A program made the translations under genes and the position numbers. This document shows, piece after piece, positions 1 through 8,607 of a stretch of 13,032 nt of DNA. The notes under the pieces are model-generated. The model was not told where the DNA came from. It ran no database searches and worked only from the letters and a program-made list of their open reading frames with translations. Position 1 is the stretch's first letter. The number at the start of each line of letters is the position of its first letter. Source of the stretch: Phoronis ovalis (lineage: Eukaryota > Phoronida > Phoronidae); the NCBI GenBank assembly GCA_028565635.1, contig JAOXYB010040950.1, positions 1 through 13,032 of the forward strand, written 5' to 3'.

Positions 1-689
1 TTATTATTAAAAACAATATTAAAAACATTAGTAACTACTCAAAATCCGAAAGTATTAATTGACATTTAACAATACGGTTTGATCATTAAAACGAAATTAA
101 TTGAAATGGATGTTTGCACTGCATCCACTTATTATTATCTTAATGTTTCCTATTACTTTCCTCCTTCTCTTATGCACTTAATTTTTCGCCAATATTGTTT
201 TGCTTAAACACGGTAGTATTCACCACAACTATTTGTAATCCAGCTTTGAGGTCGCTCGTGTATTTAGTTAGTGATACACTAAAATACATTTGATCGCGGT
301 GCTCAATCATTTTCGTCCTTGCATCTTCCATTACTTTTAATCTAAAGGACTTTTATTCTTAGTCTTCCCAATCTTATACATCTGACTTTTTCTAAATAAC
401 TTTCACTATTTGTGATGAAAACGCAAGGTAGTTCAAAATTAAACATGATGTAATTAAAAACTCCAGTCAAATACAATGCAATTAAAGCTTAAATGAACAT
501 GTATTATAAAAATAACATTTCTACAATTGTAATAGTAATCCTGCACGTTTTTTAATATCGGTCTATACCATAGTCAATGCTAATAATTTCTGCCTATGCG
601 CTGACCCTTGCGGATGGCTTCTACGGCCGGATCCTTTCATTCCGTCTCTTTTTTACTACTCAAACACTTAAAACAAAACCCTTTTTTAG
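1..689. other. Upstream region of gene A, no gene seen
   Basis: This is AT-rich sequence without a recognisable coding region. TATAAA occurs at 505-510, about 200 bases before the gene A ATG, but no initiator or other core element supports it as a promoter. Confidence 0.5.
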
Positions 690-715
690 TGTTAGCTTAT
701 CTGTAAACTGTTACG
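690..715 (+). promoter_or_regulatory. Gene A short 5'UTR segment after a likely splice acceptor
   Basis: ACCCTTTTTTAG ends at 689, 26 bases before the ATG, and would close a 5'UTR intron. Gene B has a similar acceptor about 20 bases before its ATG. The start context TTACGATGG has G at +4. An upstream donor and leader exon were not identified. Confidence 0.35.
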
Positions 716-1608
716 ATGGCAACCACCTGGATAGATTTACCAGACGAAGTTTGGCAGATATTAATTGCATACATCAATGCGAGCTCACGTAGAAATTTAA
801 GTGCAGTAACCCATTTTTTCTGCACAGCTGTGAAGACATATTTAACTAAAAAAGACCATTGGACTATATTACATTCACCGTTAAAGTGCAGCAAACGTAT
901 GTGGCAAACATTACAAAGCCGGCGATCAGTAAAAATAGTACTAAATTGGGACAAAGATCGTAACTTGAATTTACGACATCGTAAGTTAACTTTAAGTTAT
1001 GTTGTACAAAAACTGTCAAACATTTCTGCATTGGATGTGCAGTTTGGAGAATTAACTATGGCGAATGTGGAACAAATATTTGATTATGGAAATTGTACTT
1101 TGCTAAAGGAGCTCGATATCAAATTTAATGAAGTTAGCCCTGGTGCAATACGAAGCATTGAGTTATTTAATACTACTTTAAGAAGATTGACCATGAATGG
1201 CGTCATAAAATTTGACGATTTTTGACGATCTCACAAGCATAATTAGAGGGTTTCTGGAATTAAATTCATTATGCCTGGATCTTTCAATAAGGGACGTTGG
1301 CTATGGTTTGGAGTCAACTCCTTATCAAAATTTAATCAATGCATTATTTCCCATAAAAACAATGAAGAACTTGTCTTTATCGTTTAATAAGCGCGAAGTC
1401 GGTATTGAGAATATGTTTTCATATCCAGACACAAAGACATTAGACAATATTGTAAGCCTGTCTTTGAAGGTGATCACATTTTACGATGCTTCCATCTTTC
1501 AATATTTCCCATTTCTTACTTCATTGACCATAATTGACTTTTATTCTTTTGTGGAGCCAAAGTTCTTTGAAGGATTGCTGCATTTGAAGGAGCTGACATT
1601 AAAGAATT
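716..1608 (+). pseudogene. Gene A exon 1: F-box and LRR-like part, with 10-bp frameshifting duplication
   Basis: The F-box covers roughly residues 3-45 (LPDEVW, then SSRR). LSNISALDV is at residues 100-108 and LRR-like strands follow. Translation runs to TGA at 1223-1225. From 1221 onward the homologous frame resumes one base off and stays open to the donor GTAAGTGATT after 1608. That part includes LCLDL, LTSLTI and LKELTLK, all alignable to gene B. The exon leaves in phase 1, as in gene B. Without the duplication it would be about 20 codons shorter than gene B exon 1. Confidence 0.82.
1211..1230 (+). repeat. 10-bp tandem duplication that breaks gene A
   Basis: TTTGACGATT (1211-1220) is followed at once by TTTGACGATC (1221-1230), nine of ten bases the same. 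Ten is not a multiple of three, so the copy shifts the frame. Skipping one copy joins the two open halves of exon 1 exactly where the gene B alignment requires. No GT-AG pair here would allow a micro-intron. Confidence 0.9.
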
Positions 1609-2547
1609 GTAAGTGATTACCACTAGGCACGGTACTTTCATAACTTTCAAAGAATCACTTTTGAAAATTTGATCAACGTTTTGTAAATATATGGTGCTCC
1701 AAAGGGATATTTTATTATTTTTAACTATATTCCATCATAATCCATCAGCCAACCCATGTGTCTTTTTGGTAAATAGAGTTGTGGCAAAATATTACTTTGT
1801 TTTTGGGAGCTGTATATCTCTATAGAAAGAGTTGATATGTACCGGCATAAGCTGTTGGACAATTATTTTCCTCCAGACGGTTTAGATTGTTTTATTTTCA
1901 AAATTCGGAGTAGGGTAAGCAATATGTTCATACAATCTTTAAATTACATTGCTTTTTGTTGACAAATTTCTCCATTGTTCTCGTGCAGTCGTTAATTAGT
2001 AATGTCAATTGAGAGTAATTGGTATTTTCAATAGTTCAAGCGTGGAGGTCAAATGCTATCCAAAGCGTTTGTTAACTCAAGTATAAAAATAAAATATTTA
2101 AGTGTTTGCACTATGCAGTACAAGGGATTTAGATTTTTTTTATAATGATAAAAGGAAAATACTATTTGCTGTTTCAGGGCTCTAATTTGTTAATTCAACC
2201 ACTAATCCATGTTGATTTTTGCCTCAAACCATATAATATTAAAACGTATGTGCATGTTCTATCACTTGCATTTTATCATTATAACTCGCATGCTGGAAAA
2301 AAATGAATGTTTAGTTTTACAATTTGACAAATCTAGTATTGTATGACATTTGAATAAAATATCATGTTAACCCAAATGTGCACTTGTAATATAAAACTAT
2401 CTGTTCCAAACATTTCGATATATTTTCAACATTAATTCTGGCTTAGAAACGCTCCTTGCCTTTATTTCAGAAAAGGAATATTTTTTGAAAGCTGTGCTGC
2501 CGCTTAAATGTTTATTTATTTATGTGTTCTCTTTATTGATGGACTAG
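1609..2547 (+). other. Gene A intron 1
   Basis: This 939-bp phase-1 intron runs from GTAAGTGATT to TGGACTAG. It is AT-rich, and I see no clear homology to gene B intron 1 and no nested gene. Confidence 0.75.
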
Positions 2548-2767
2548 GTGTCTATAACAGCGGTGTGACACAATACCTGTCAAGTTCTCTAGCATCGCTA
2601 AGCCTTAGCAACATGGAATATACCAGAGGATTATTTGTGTACTTAACCAAATACGGAAAAAATCTCAAATTCTTAGAATTAGAATCCATCAAGTATTTAC
2701 AGAAACGTTCACTTTTGATACAACGCTTGCCAAAGATATGCCCAAATTTACAACAACTTCTACTTAG
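2548..2767 (+). pseudogene. Gene A exon 2: LRR-like segment, intact reading frame
   Basis: This 220-nt exon lies between the acceptor ATGGACTAG and the donor GTAAGTCCTA. The first two bases complete the codon begun by the last base of exon 1 (phase 1), and the exon leaves in phase 2, both as in gene B. Shared residues with gene B exon 2 include YGKNL, a following LEL strand and CPNLQ. The polypyrimidine tract before the acceptor is modest but present. Retention of intron 2 would end translation at TAA within the donor. Confidence 0.82.
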
Positions 2768-3468
2768 GTAAGTCCTACTCATAGAAAGTAATAGACAAAG
2801 TGATATATTACTTAAATACCAGCGACAAGCTACGACTAACAAGTATTCAGTATACCGCATGACCATTAAAGTGAAAGTAAAAAAAATAGTACAGTAGTAG
2901 TCCGTATTATACAGAAAGTTACCAGTGTAAACGTATCTGTTGAAAAGGAGAATTACGTACTATTATCTATACAGATAAAATAGAACTGGGTAAACACCTC
3001 CAAAATTTCGAATTCATTTTCCGATACCCACTAACATGTGTTTACCATATTTCTATTTTATAAATAAATGTACATTTGGAAATGCAAAATATAGATTCCT
3101 GTGCATATTAGATTTTCCTCTTAGATGTATTTAACGCTATCGAAACAAAATGCGTACTCCCTGAATCTTACGCGTACTTTATCCCCTATGTTGCGATATT
3201 TTTACTATAATTATCATCTTCATTAACATCAACATTTGTTAATGCTGGTTCTTAATTACGATCACAAGATGTACTAGACTCCGCGCCCATACTGCTCTTT
3301 TGTATAGTTCTCTATCGTAATTTTGAAATTAGTAGGATCAGTTTGTGAAGTATATAATGTTGTTAATGCCTGCGGCGGGTATATATCCGCTGGTTTTATA
3401 TCCTAGTCGGGAAATGCTAAACTTGTGATATTTGAGAAAATGTACAACAATCGACTTCTTTGTTGTAG
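2768..3468 (+). other. Gene A intron 2 (to the decayed exon 3)
   Basis: It starts GTAAGTCCTA, identical over ten bases to gene B intron 2. AATAAA at 3063-3068 could serve a transcript that retains the intron and stops at 2769-2771. Nothing else stands out. Confidence 0.55.
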
Positions 3469-3690
3469 AAACAATGAAAGGAATGAACCAATTATACGAT
3501 GTCTAAGATTAAGAATGTTCGGCCGTTGGAAGTAGGACACAGACGGACGGAGTTGGATTTGACGTTGTTGCAATAAACACAAACATAAAAAAGAGTCTAG
3601 GAATAACCTAATGCAGTTATGAAAACGTTCGCACGGTTTATAAATTTCATTAGAAGATACTCTGTAATGCTTTGATTATAATGGTGTATG
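3469..3690 (+). pseudogene. Gene A exon 3: decayed relic
   Basis: An acceptor-like CTTCTTTGTTGTAG ends at 3468. Bases 3502-3533 match gene B exon 3 (5571-5540) at 27 of 32 positions. Further on, 3585-3608 reads IKKSLGIT against IKLFLGIK of gene B, and near 3650 a FIRRYSV stretch loosely matches LRRLVS. These anchors are in the right order but lie in different frames, with net deletions of 4 and about 25 bases between them. From the acceptor the phase-correct frame gives 21 residues and stops at TAG 3533-3535. Some of that reading (LRLRMFG) is itself LRR-like, so a shortened working terminal exon cannot be excluded. Confidence 0.6.
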
Positions 3691-3825
3691 AGCATGCTGC
3701 AGGGAATCATTAATCACAGTTTAGATAGATCGATCACAGCATCTGTATAACGTTGTATTTTCATAATTATTCTGGTCGTTCTCTCCATGAAAACTTTAGA
3801 AAGCTAGCCACACAAATTGCCAGAA

Positions 3826-4240
3826 AGACACAGTTGATTTTCCCATCCACTTATGTAGTAATTTAATGTAACTTAAATCATTATAATATTGTATAAGAAA
3901 TGAAAATTGTAGATTAAAAAGTATCCTATTGCCAGTTACTTTTTCGTGCAGCGAGGAAAAATTGCCAACCACAAAATGACAAGGTGCAAACTTTTTCCCT
4001 AGCATAAAAATAGTCCCATCAAATATATGGTGATACATTTTACTTTAAAATTAGAATTAGTGATTCCGAGCTCTTGCAACATGATTTCCCTAACAAACAA
4101 AACAACCAAAAAAGCCAGAGTTCAAATTTGAGATTTTTGCTCTACTTTCAGCAGGTCGTTGGACCTATATTATGATTACATCAGCTGTGTTTTTATGCCA
4201 AATTGACAATGTGCTCTTTGAGATTATCATATTTACAACA
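3826..4240 (+). repeat. Inverted non-coding repeat, arm 1 (copy of gene B intron 1 sequence)
   Basis: This arm matches the reverse strand of 6896-6430 in order over several hundred bases, with small gaps. The best parts are 3826-3888 (about 53 of 63 positions), 3921-3951 (27 of 31) and about 4038-4120, which shares TTTTACTTTAA, ATGATTTCCCT and AAAAAAGCCAG. Similarity is weaker after 4165 but can be followed to about 4240. No terminal repeats or target-site duplications are evident. Confidence 0.75.
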
Positions 4241-4258
4241 TAAAATTTTTAAAAACAG

Positions 4259-4390
4259 AACAATTAAGAGTAAAGACCGTTTCCAAAATGAACACACTGT
4301 AAATAGAACTTTAATGATTGATGATACCCTAGTATGCAATACTGTTGGTCTCCATAAGGCACAAAGGAGATGTCAAATAAGATAACAAAA
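4259..4390 (+). pseudogene. Possible exon 2 relic of a third, partial F-box/LRR copy
   Basis: Directly after the arm-1 repeat, an AAAAACAG ends at 4258, where gene B would place its exon 2 acceptor. The following sequence reads TLMIDD, then NTVGL, against SLTVHH and YTVGL of gene B exon 2. TVGL falls within two bases of the expected distance from the acceptor. Later sequence no longer aligns. The match is short and degraded, so position is the main argument. Confidence 0.35.
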
Positions 4391-5222
4391 ACGTTTTATA
4401 TATTACGTCATCCGTTATAAACTTATTAAGCAAAGCTATAAACACGAGAAAAAAAAGGCAAATGACACAATTAAATAACAAATATTTAGAACACTCAAAA
4501 ATTGCGATAACTTTAGTTAACACCCAAAAACATGTTGCAAAACACTATTACGTAACCAAGTAAAATGTAATTGCTTACATAACTTTTAACTAGCAATGTT
4601 CATTAACCTATTTCAAATACTGCTGAAATTGTAAGCAACAACACGGAAATGTTTACGTTGTGGCGACCTTGTTACATAACTAATTAAAACATCAATGTAT
4701 CAAACCAGATCACATTTCAGTTGAATCTGCATCTGTCTGTAATGGTCGATAATATATGTTGTGTATTGTATGGTTCTCGTTTAGGGCACTAAGAAGATAC
4801 TGATGAGAAACAGGCTGCCTGCTTAATATATATGTGTAGTTAAGTGCCGGGAATTAAGTTAGTGTGTTAAAATTTGGCTAGGATGGATCCATGCGTTAAG
4901 GATATGGAGAATTAATTTTGGGGTGACGACATTTTCGTTGATCAATAATTATTCAAAGGGTGCCAATCTAGCCAAATATCACAGCAAGCCAATGCTAAAC
5001 GCTATGGATTTATATATTACTACTTATGATGAATGTGTGTTAAACTTTGGACACACTGTTCAGTCGACTTTTCACAAAAGACAGAGGTGATTCTAAGAAA
5101 CGATAAAGCTGCGGAACAGGTGGGCTATCCTTGTAAAGTGTTAATTGTACTGGTGCAGCCATTCCACCAAAAAGGTTACAGTTACAAAAACATCATGTAT
5201 GTATTATATATGTAGTTTATGT
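4391..5222. other. Spacer between the converging genes, no gene seen
   Basis: This is AT-rich sequence with only short open frames that match nothing I recognise. I found no relic of exon 3 for the possible third copy here. Confidence 0.5.
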
Positions 5223-5228
5223 TTTAAT
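5223..5228 (-). terminator. Possible poly(A) signal of gene B (ATTAAA)
   Basis: ATTAAA reads on the minus strand about 80 bases after the gene B stop. It is a common variant of the AATAAA signal. In AT-rich DNA such hexamers arise by chance, so this is only a candidate. Confidence 0.3.
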
Positions 5229-5307
5229 TAAGAAACAAGGAAAACAATTCTGGCACAAAAACGGGAGATCATGTGAATTATGATATCGAAAATGCAAATG
5301 TTTTTCG

Positions 5308-5608
5308 TCAATCATTTCCACACAATACAATATGCTCAATAGAAACAAGTCTTCTCAAATCAGTGCAATCTATTGAAGGTCTCATGGGCAACTTATCCCA
5401 TTCTATATCGCAGAGAAAATCTTTACGAGGGCGATTACTTTTAATGCCGAGGAAGAGTTTAATCTTATTATCTGTCCTAATCCTTATTGTTTCTGCAAAC
5501 AGTGTCATATCTACATTTTCACATCCTGTACACCCAAACACTTCCAACAGCTGAAGATTCTTAATATCAGAAAACTTCATAATCATTTCAGCGCCACAGT
5601 GCATGTGC
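5308..5608 (-). CDS. Gene B terminal coding exon 3
   Basis: A polypyrimidine acceptor (TATTTTTTTCAG) precedes this exon. Its first G completes the split AG|G arginine codon, followed by 99 residues and a TGA stop at 5310-5308. The protein carries further LRR-like strands (NLQLLEVFGC, then IKLFLGI) and ends in an LRRLVSIEHIVL segment. The open frame extends upstream to 5661, but the part before 5608 is intron by this model. A decayed plus-strand counterpart lies at about 3469-3690, which supports this as the true third exon. Confidence 0.83.
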
Positions 5609-8568
5609 CTGAAAAAAATAGGAGACATACGATCAATGTTTACAGTAGTAAAAATATCCAATACGAAGCTTGCACTATGAGGACTAGGTAAGAAATGAGT
5701 TTGTTATTCACATTTGCATTCGGTGAAATGCACCATTGTTTGAACAGAAATCCCATTGGAATCGTGCCCATTTTCAGTACAGCATTCGTAGCACAGAGAT
5801 AATATTGATAGTTTTAATTGCACATTCATGCTAACAAAATGTCAGTCTCCATCCAGGTAAAATATGTGAAGGGCATAATATCCACTTTATATTTATTATT
5901 TCAATATTTAGTTTAGTTAATATTTTAGTTTAGATAGTAAATAATTAATTAATTTGAAACAACATTTGTTTAAACAAATAATTGTATCAGTTTCGCAAGT
6001 TAGAAATCATGTAAATTTACCACAGGCATTATTCGCCAGTTTTAACACGGTTAAATGGACAGTACTATATCTGGTTACATTTATAGCTACATGAAATAGT
6101 AGTTGACATTGTGTAACTTTAAAAGGAAGATTACTGATGAAATAGGACTTACCTAAACAGAAGCGTTTGTAAATTTGGGCACATCTCTGGCAAGCTGGTT
6201 GCCAAACTTGAACTACAGACAAATTTCATGGCATCCAACTCTAAATAAATGAGATTCTTTCCATAATCCTCCAGATAGACACACAATCCTACGGTATAAA
6301 CCATATGATGAACTGTTAATGATGTCAGGGAAGGTGGCAATTCCTGCAGGAAAGTGGCAAAATAATTAGCCTGCCCTGTAAATAGAAACAGATAATTCAT
6401 GGTGAGGTGAGGCAATTATGTTGATTACAATGTCCAGAAAGTATTCATATACTTCATTATCTGGCATATGGTCACAATTGATTTAAATCACTGTGCTAGT
6501 GAAGAGCCTAGCCGGAAAATAGTGCGAAAACCTTAAATTTATCATTTTTCTTTTTTCCGCCTTGGCGCTGGCTTTTTTGTTTTTTTCTGTTTGAAAGGGA
6601 AATCATTGTTCAAGATATTAAAACTAACATTAGTTTCTTAAAGTAAAATATTCTAAAATTTGATAGGATTTGAGCCAGGGCAAAGTTATGAATGTTGTCA
6701 GTTGTTAGGTTGTAAGTGTAATTGCAAAACATTTTGGTGGACATGCCTGCACGAAAAATTAACTGGAAGCAGGATACATAATAATCTTTAGTTCCCAACA
6801 GGTAATTTTCTTCGCGCAATGTTTGGGAAATTTTTATAATGATTTAAATTACATGAATTTACTATAGAAGTGGATGGGAAAATCAATTGTGCCCTTATAC
6901 CATTTGCCATCAAATTAAGCGTTACCTTAAATATATCAATTTTAAGAACTTCTTTTTGATTACTTTATTATTCAGTAATTCAAAGGGTAATACATATGGT
7001 TTCATTCAAAATCAAAAGTGTGGAATTATGTACACTGTGTTACTAAAACAGTTTAAAGTCAGTTAAAAATCCCGAGGAGTCATATCAATACAATGGGATC
7101 ATTTCCAAATACCAATACATACGTGGATATTGAGCCCAACCTACAAAGCTTACAATTTTCTCGGACTGAGCAGCCAATGCATTCAGCTATGTAGGAAGTG
7201 ATCTCCAGGGAATTTTAAAGGACTTCAATCTTTTGGAAAACCCAATGTTAATGCCGTATCATGTTTGCATCTTTGTTTATATGCAAAGCAAAATTTGATC
7301 ACAATTAACATCCAACATTCAAAATCTCCAACGGAGTTGTTTTTATTTTCTGTTTTGTTGATCTCTACAAATGGCATTTTTCGAATAACAGTGTAAACAA
7401 AAAAATGAAGCAATCAACAAGCAGCACGTTTACCCCTCTGAAACATCCCTCTTATATACAACATGATTAGGTCGTGTTGAAGTGATATCGACGGGAATCA
7501 TGAAATGAACATATTTTCTACAAAGACACTTCATTTTAAGCACGAGGGTTGTTTTATTTTCTATATTAAATAATGGATTTGAAACATATCAGAAAACATT
7601 TAACTCTGTAGTACATAATACTTACTTTCTCCTGTATTTTCTTTCAATGTGAGTTCCTTCAGATGACTCAATCCTCTAAAGAAGACGGATCCACGAGTGC
7701 AAGGATCAGTTAAGTGAAAGTCAACTAAAGATAATGACACAAGGGAACTAAAGTTAGAAAATACTGACATTGGCATAAAAGTAGCATTCTTCAAAGACAA
7801 TTGTTCCAGGTGTTCTAATGGTCTCGGGTCTAAATATAAAGCAACTACTAAATAATCAATGCTAATCGAGTAAGATAGATCCCTCAACTGTTTAAGTGAT
7901 CTGAATTGATTTTCAAGATTTATATTAAGGTACACTATGGCAGGTACCATCGGTTCGAAAAAGTAAAGCCCTTCCTCATCTGGTATAGCTATAAATAATC
8001 GCAAATCCAGATACAACGTAATCAATTCTGTAAATCTTGCCAATGACTCCAATCCCACTGTGGTTTCGTTCTGACAATCAATTGTACCAGTCAAGCTTAG
8101 TCTAGCCAGTGGTGCATTTAGTAATATCAAGCTTCTTATTGCGTCAGGTCTTGCTTTGGTAAATGTAATACTAAGCTCCCTCAGCATATTTAGATTTTTG
8201 TAAGCACTCAGCTGTTTTACTTCCGAAAGAGTGAATTTCTTTAGCGTCACATCCAGTGCTGAAATATTTGACAATTGCTTAACAATTAAACATAAATCAA
8301 ATTGAGAATCCCGCAAATCATAAGCTTCCTTACAATCTTGCACTAAGAGTTTTACTGAACGTCTACTTTTTAATGCCCTCCACATAGATATTGTTAATTT
8401 ATGTGGCTCGGTAATCAATACCCAGTGATCTGTTTTGCGTAAAAGTGTTTTCACTGTATTTCTCAAATACTTGTTTACCACGCTAATGCTTCTCCGTGAA
8501 CCGGCATCAAGATATGGAATTATTATCAGCCACATTTCCTCTGGTAAGTGATCCCACGTGGTTGCCAT
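5308..8568 (-). CDS. Gene B: intact F-box / leucine-rich-repeat protein, three coding exons (join 8568-7626, 6375-6153, 5608-5308)
   Basis: The three exons join to 1467 nt, or 488 residues plus a TGA stop. Residues 3-45 form an F-box: LPEEMW, then a hydrophobic helix, then SRR and a valine-rich stretch. F-boxes bind SKP1 in SCF ubiquitin ligases. The rest is rich in LRR-like strands (LRELSITF, LEQLSLKN, LKELTLK, LTSLTV, LIYLELD), which in FBXL-type proteins bind the substrate. The repeats are irregular, so a repeat count is not given. No signal peptide or membrane segment is visible. The total length fits FBXL proteins. Splice phases agree at both junctions (phase 1, then phase 2), which is strong evidence for the model. 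Gene A has the same plan at roughly half amino-acid identity. The start at 8568 is chosen because gene A starts with the same MATTW; an in-frame ATG lies directly before it at 8571. The family assignment is fairly sure; the orthologue and the substrate are unknown. Confidence 0.85.
5609..6152 (-). other. Gene B intron 2
   Basis: This 544-bp phase-2 intron has strong donor and acceptor sites. It contains a very AT-rich core and a perfect 16-bp palindrome at 5964-5979. Confidence 0.82.
5964..5979. repeat. Perfect 16-bp palindrome ATTTGTTTAAACAAAT
   Basis: Each half carries TGTTTA, which resembles a forkhead core site. It lies in gene B intron 2 beside an AT-rich tract, so chance occurrence is likely. 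Confidence 0.6.
6153..6375 (-). CDS. Gene B coding exon 2: LRR-like segment
   Basis: This 223-nt exon encodes about residues 315-389. It follows the acceptor TTTCTATTTACAG and ends at AG|GTAAGTCCTA. It enters in phase 1 and leaves in phase 2. The protein has LRR-like strands (LTSLTV, LIYLELD, CPNLQTLLF), and the block YGKNL is shared with gene A exon 2. It is one codon longer than gene A exon 2. If intron 2 were retained, the frame would meet TAA within the donor and end right after this exon. Confidence 0.87.
6376..7625 (-). other. Gene B intron 1
   Basis: This 1250-bp phase-1 intron runs from GTAAGTATT to TTTACAG. Its 3' half carries the inverted-repeat arm at 6896-6430. The 5' half holds nothing I recognise. 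Confidence 0.82.
6430..6896 (-). repeat. Inverted non-coding repeat, arm 2 (3' half of gene B intron 1)
   Basis: This is the partner of the 3826-4240 arm. It lies in the last part of gene B intron 1, ending about 55 bases before the exon 2 acceptor. Gene A intron 1 shows no clear copy of it. Either it is an interspersed repeat or the other arm derives from a further duplicate of this gene. Confidence 0.75.
7626..8568 (-). CDS. Gene B coding exon 1: F-box and first LRR-like part
   Basis: This exon encodes residues 1-314 plus one base of codon 315. It holds the F-box (3-45), a DHW motif at 47-49, a basic KSRRSVK block at 67-73 and LSNISALDV at 99-107. The last two blocks are nearly or fully identical in gene A. 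LRR-like strands follow, down to LKELTLK near the end. The donor is GTAAGTATT just after 7626 (phase 1). The open frame continues upstream to 8607, but that extension would cross the likely splice acceptor at 8589-8590 and has no match in gene A. The start at 8568 is therefore preferred. Confidence 0.87.
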
Positions 8569-8588
8569 CATATCATTCCAAAATATTG
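8569..8588 (-). promoter_or_regulatory. Gene B short 5'UTR segment after a likely splice acceptor
   Basis: On the minus strand CATTTTTTGTAG ends at 8589, about 20 bases before the chosen ATG. This suggests a 5'UTR intron. Good donor matches lie upstream at 9102-9101 (CACAA|GTAAGTAA) and 9624-9623 (CACAAG|GTAAGA). Which one is used, if either, cannot be told from the sequence alone. Confidence 0.4.
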
Positions 8589-8607
8589 CTACAAAAAATG
8601 AATTCAA

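Larger units (their letters stand above)
716..3690 (+). pseudogene. Gene A: F-box / LRR paralog of gene B, frameshifted, with decayed last exon
   Basis: This gene has the same three-exon plan as gene B on the opposite strand. Exon 1 is 716-1608, exon 2 is 2548-2767, and a degraded exon 3 lies at about 3469-3690. The start ATGGCAACCACCTGG gives MATTW, as in gene B. Over the first 77 residues about 37 match gene B, including SRR, DHW, SRRSVK and (just after) LSNISALDV. Exon 1 is broken by a 10-bp tandem duplication at 1211-1230, which brings TGA at 1223-1225 after 169 codons. Exon 3 shows homology to gene B in three different frames. Exon 2 and both of its splice sites look intact, so the decay is probably recent. 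It could still make a 169-residue F-box-only protein. A sequencing or assembly error at the duplication is possible but would not explain exon 3. Confidence 0.75.

Noticed and set aside
5033-5215. 60-codon plus-strand frame 3' of gene B
   Set aside because: No recognisable domain; attempts to align it with gene B exon 3 gave nothing convincing.
8551-8560. Palindromic E-box CCACGTGG near the gene B start
   Set aside because: It falls in codons for the conserved TTW residues and is explained by the coding sequence.
8569-8607. Open frame upstream of the chosen gene B start (extra 13 residues)
   Set aside because: It crosses a likely splice acceptor and has no match in gene A, whose start aligns at MATTW.
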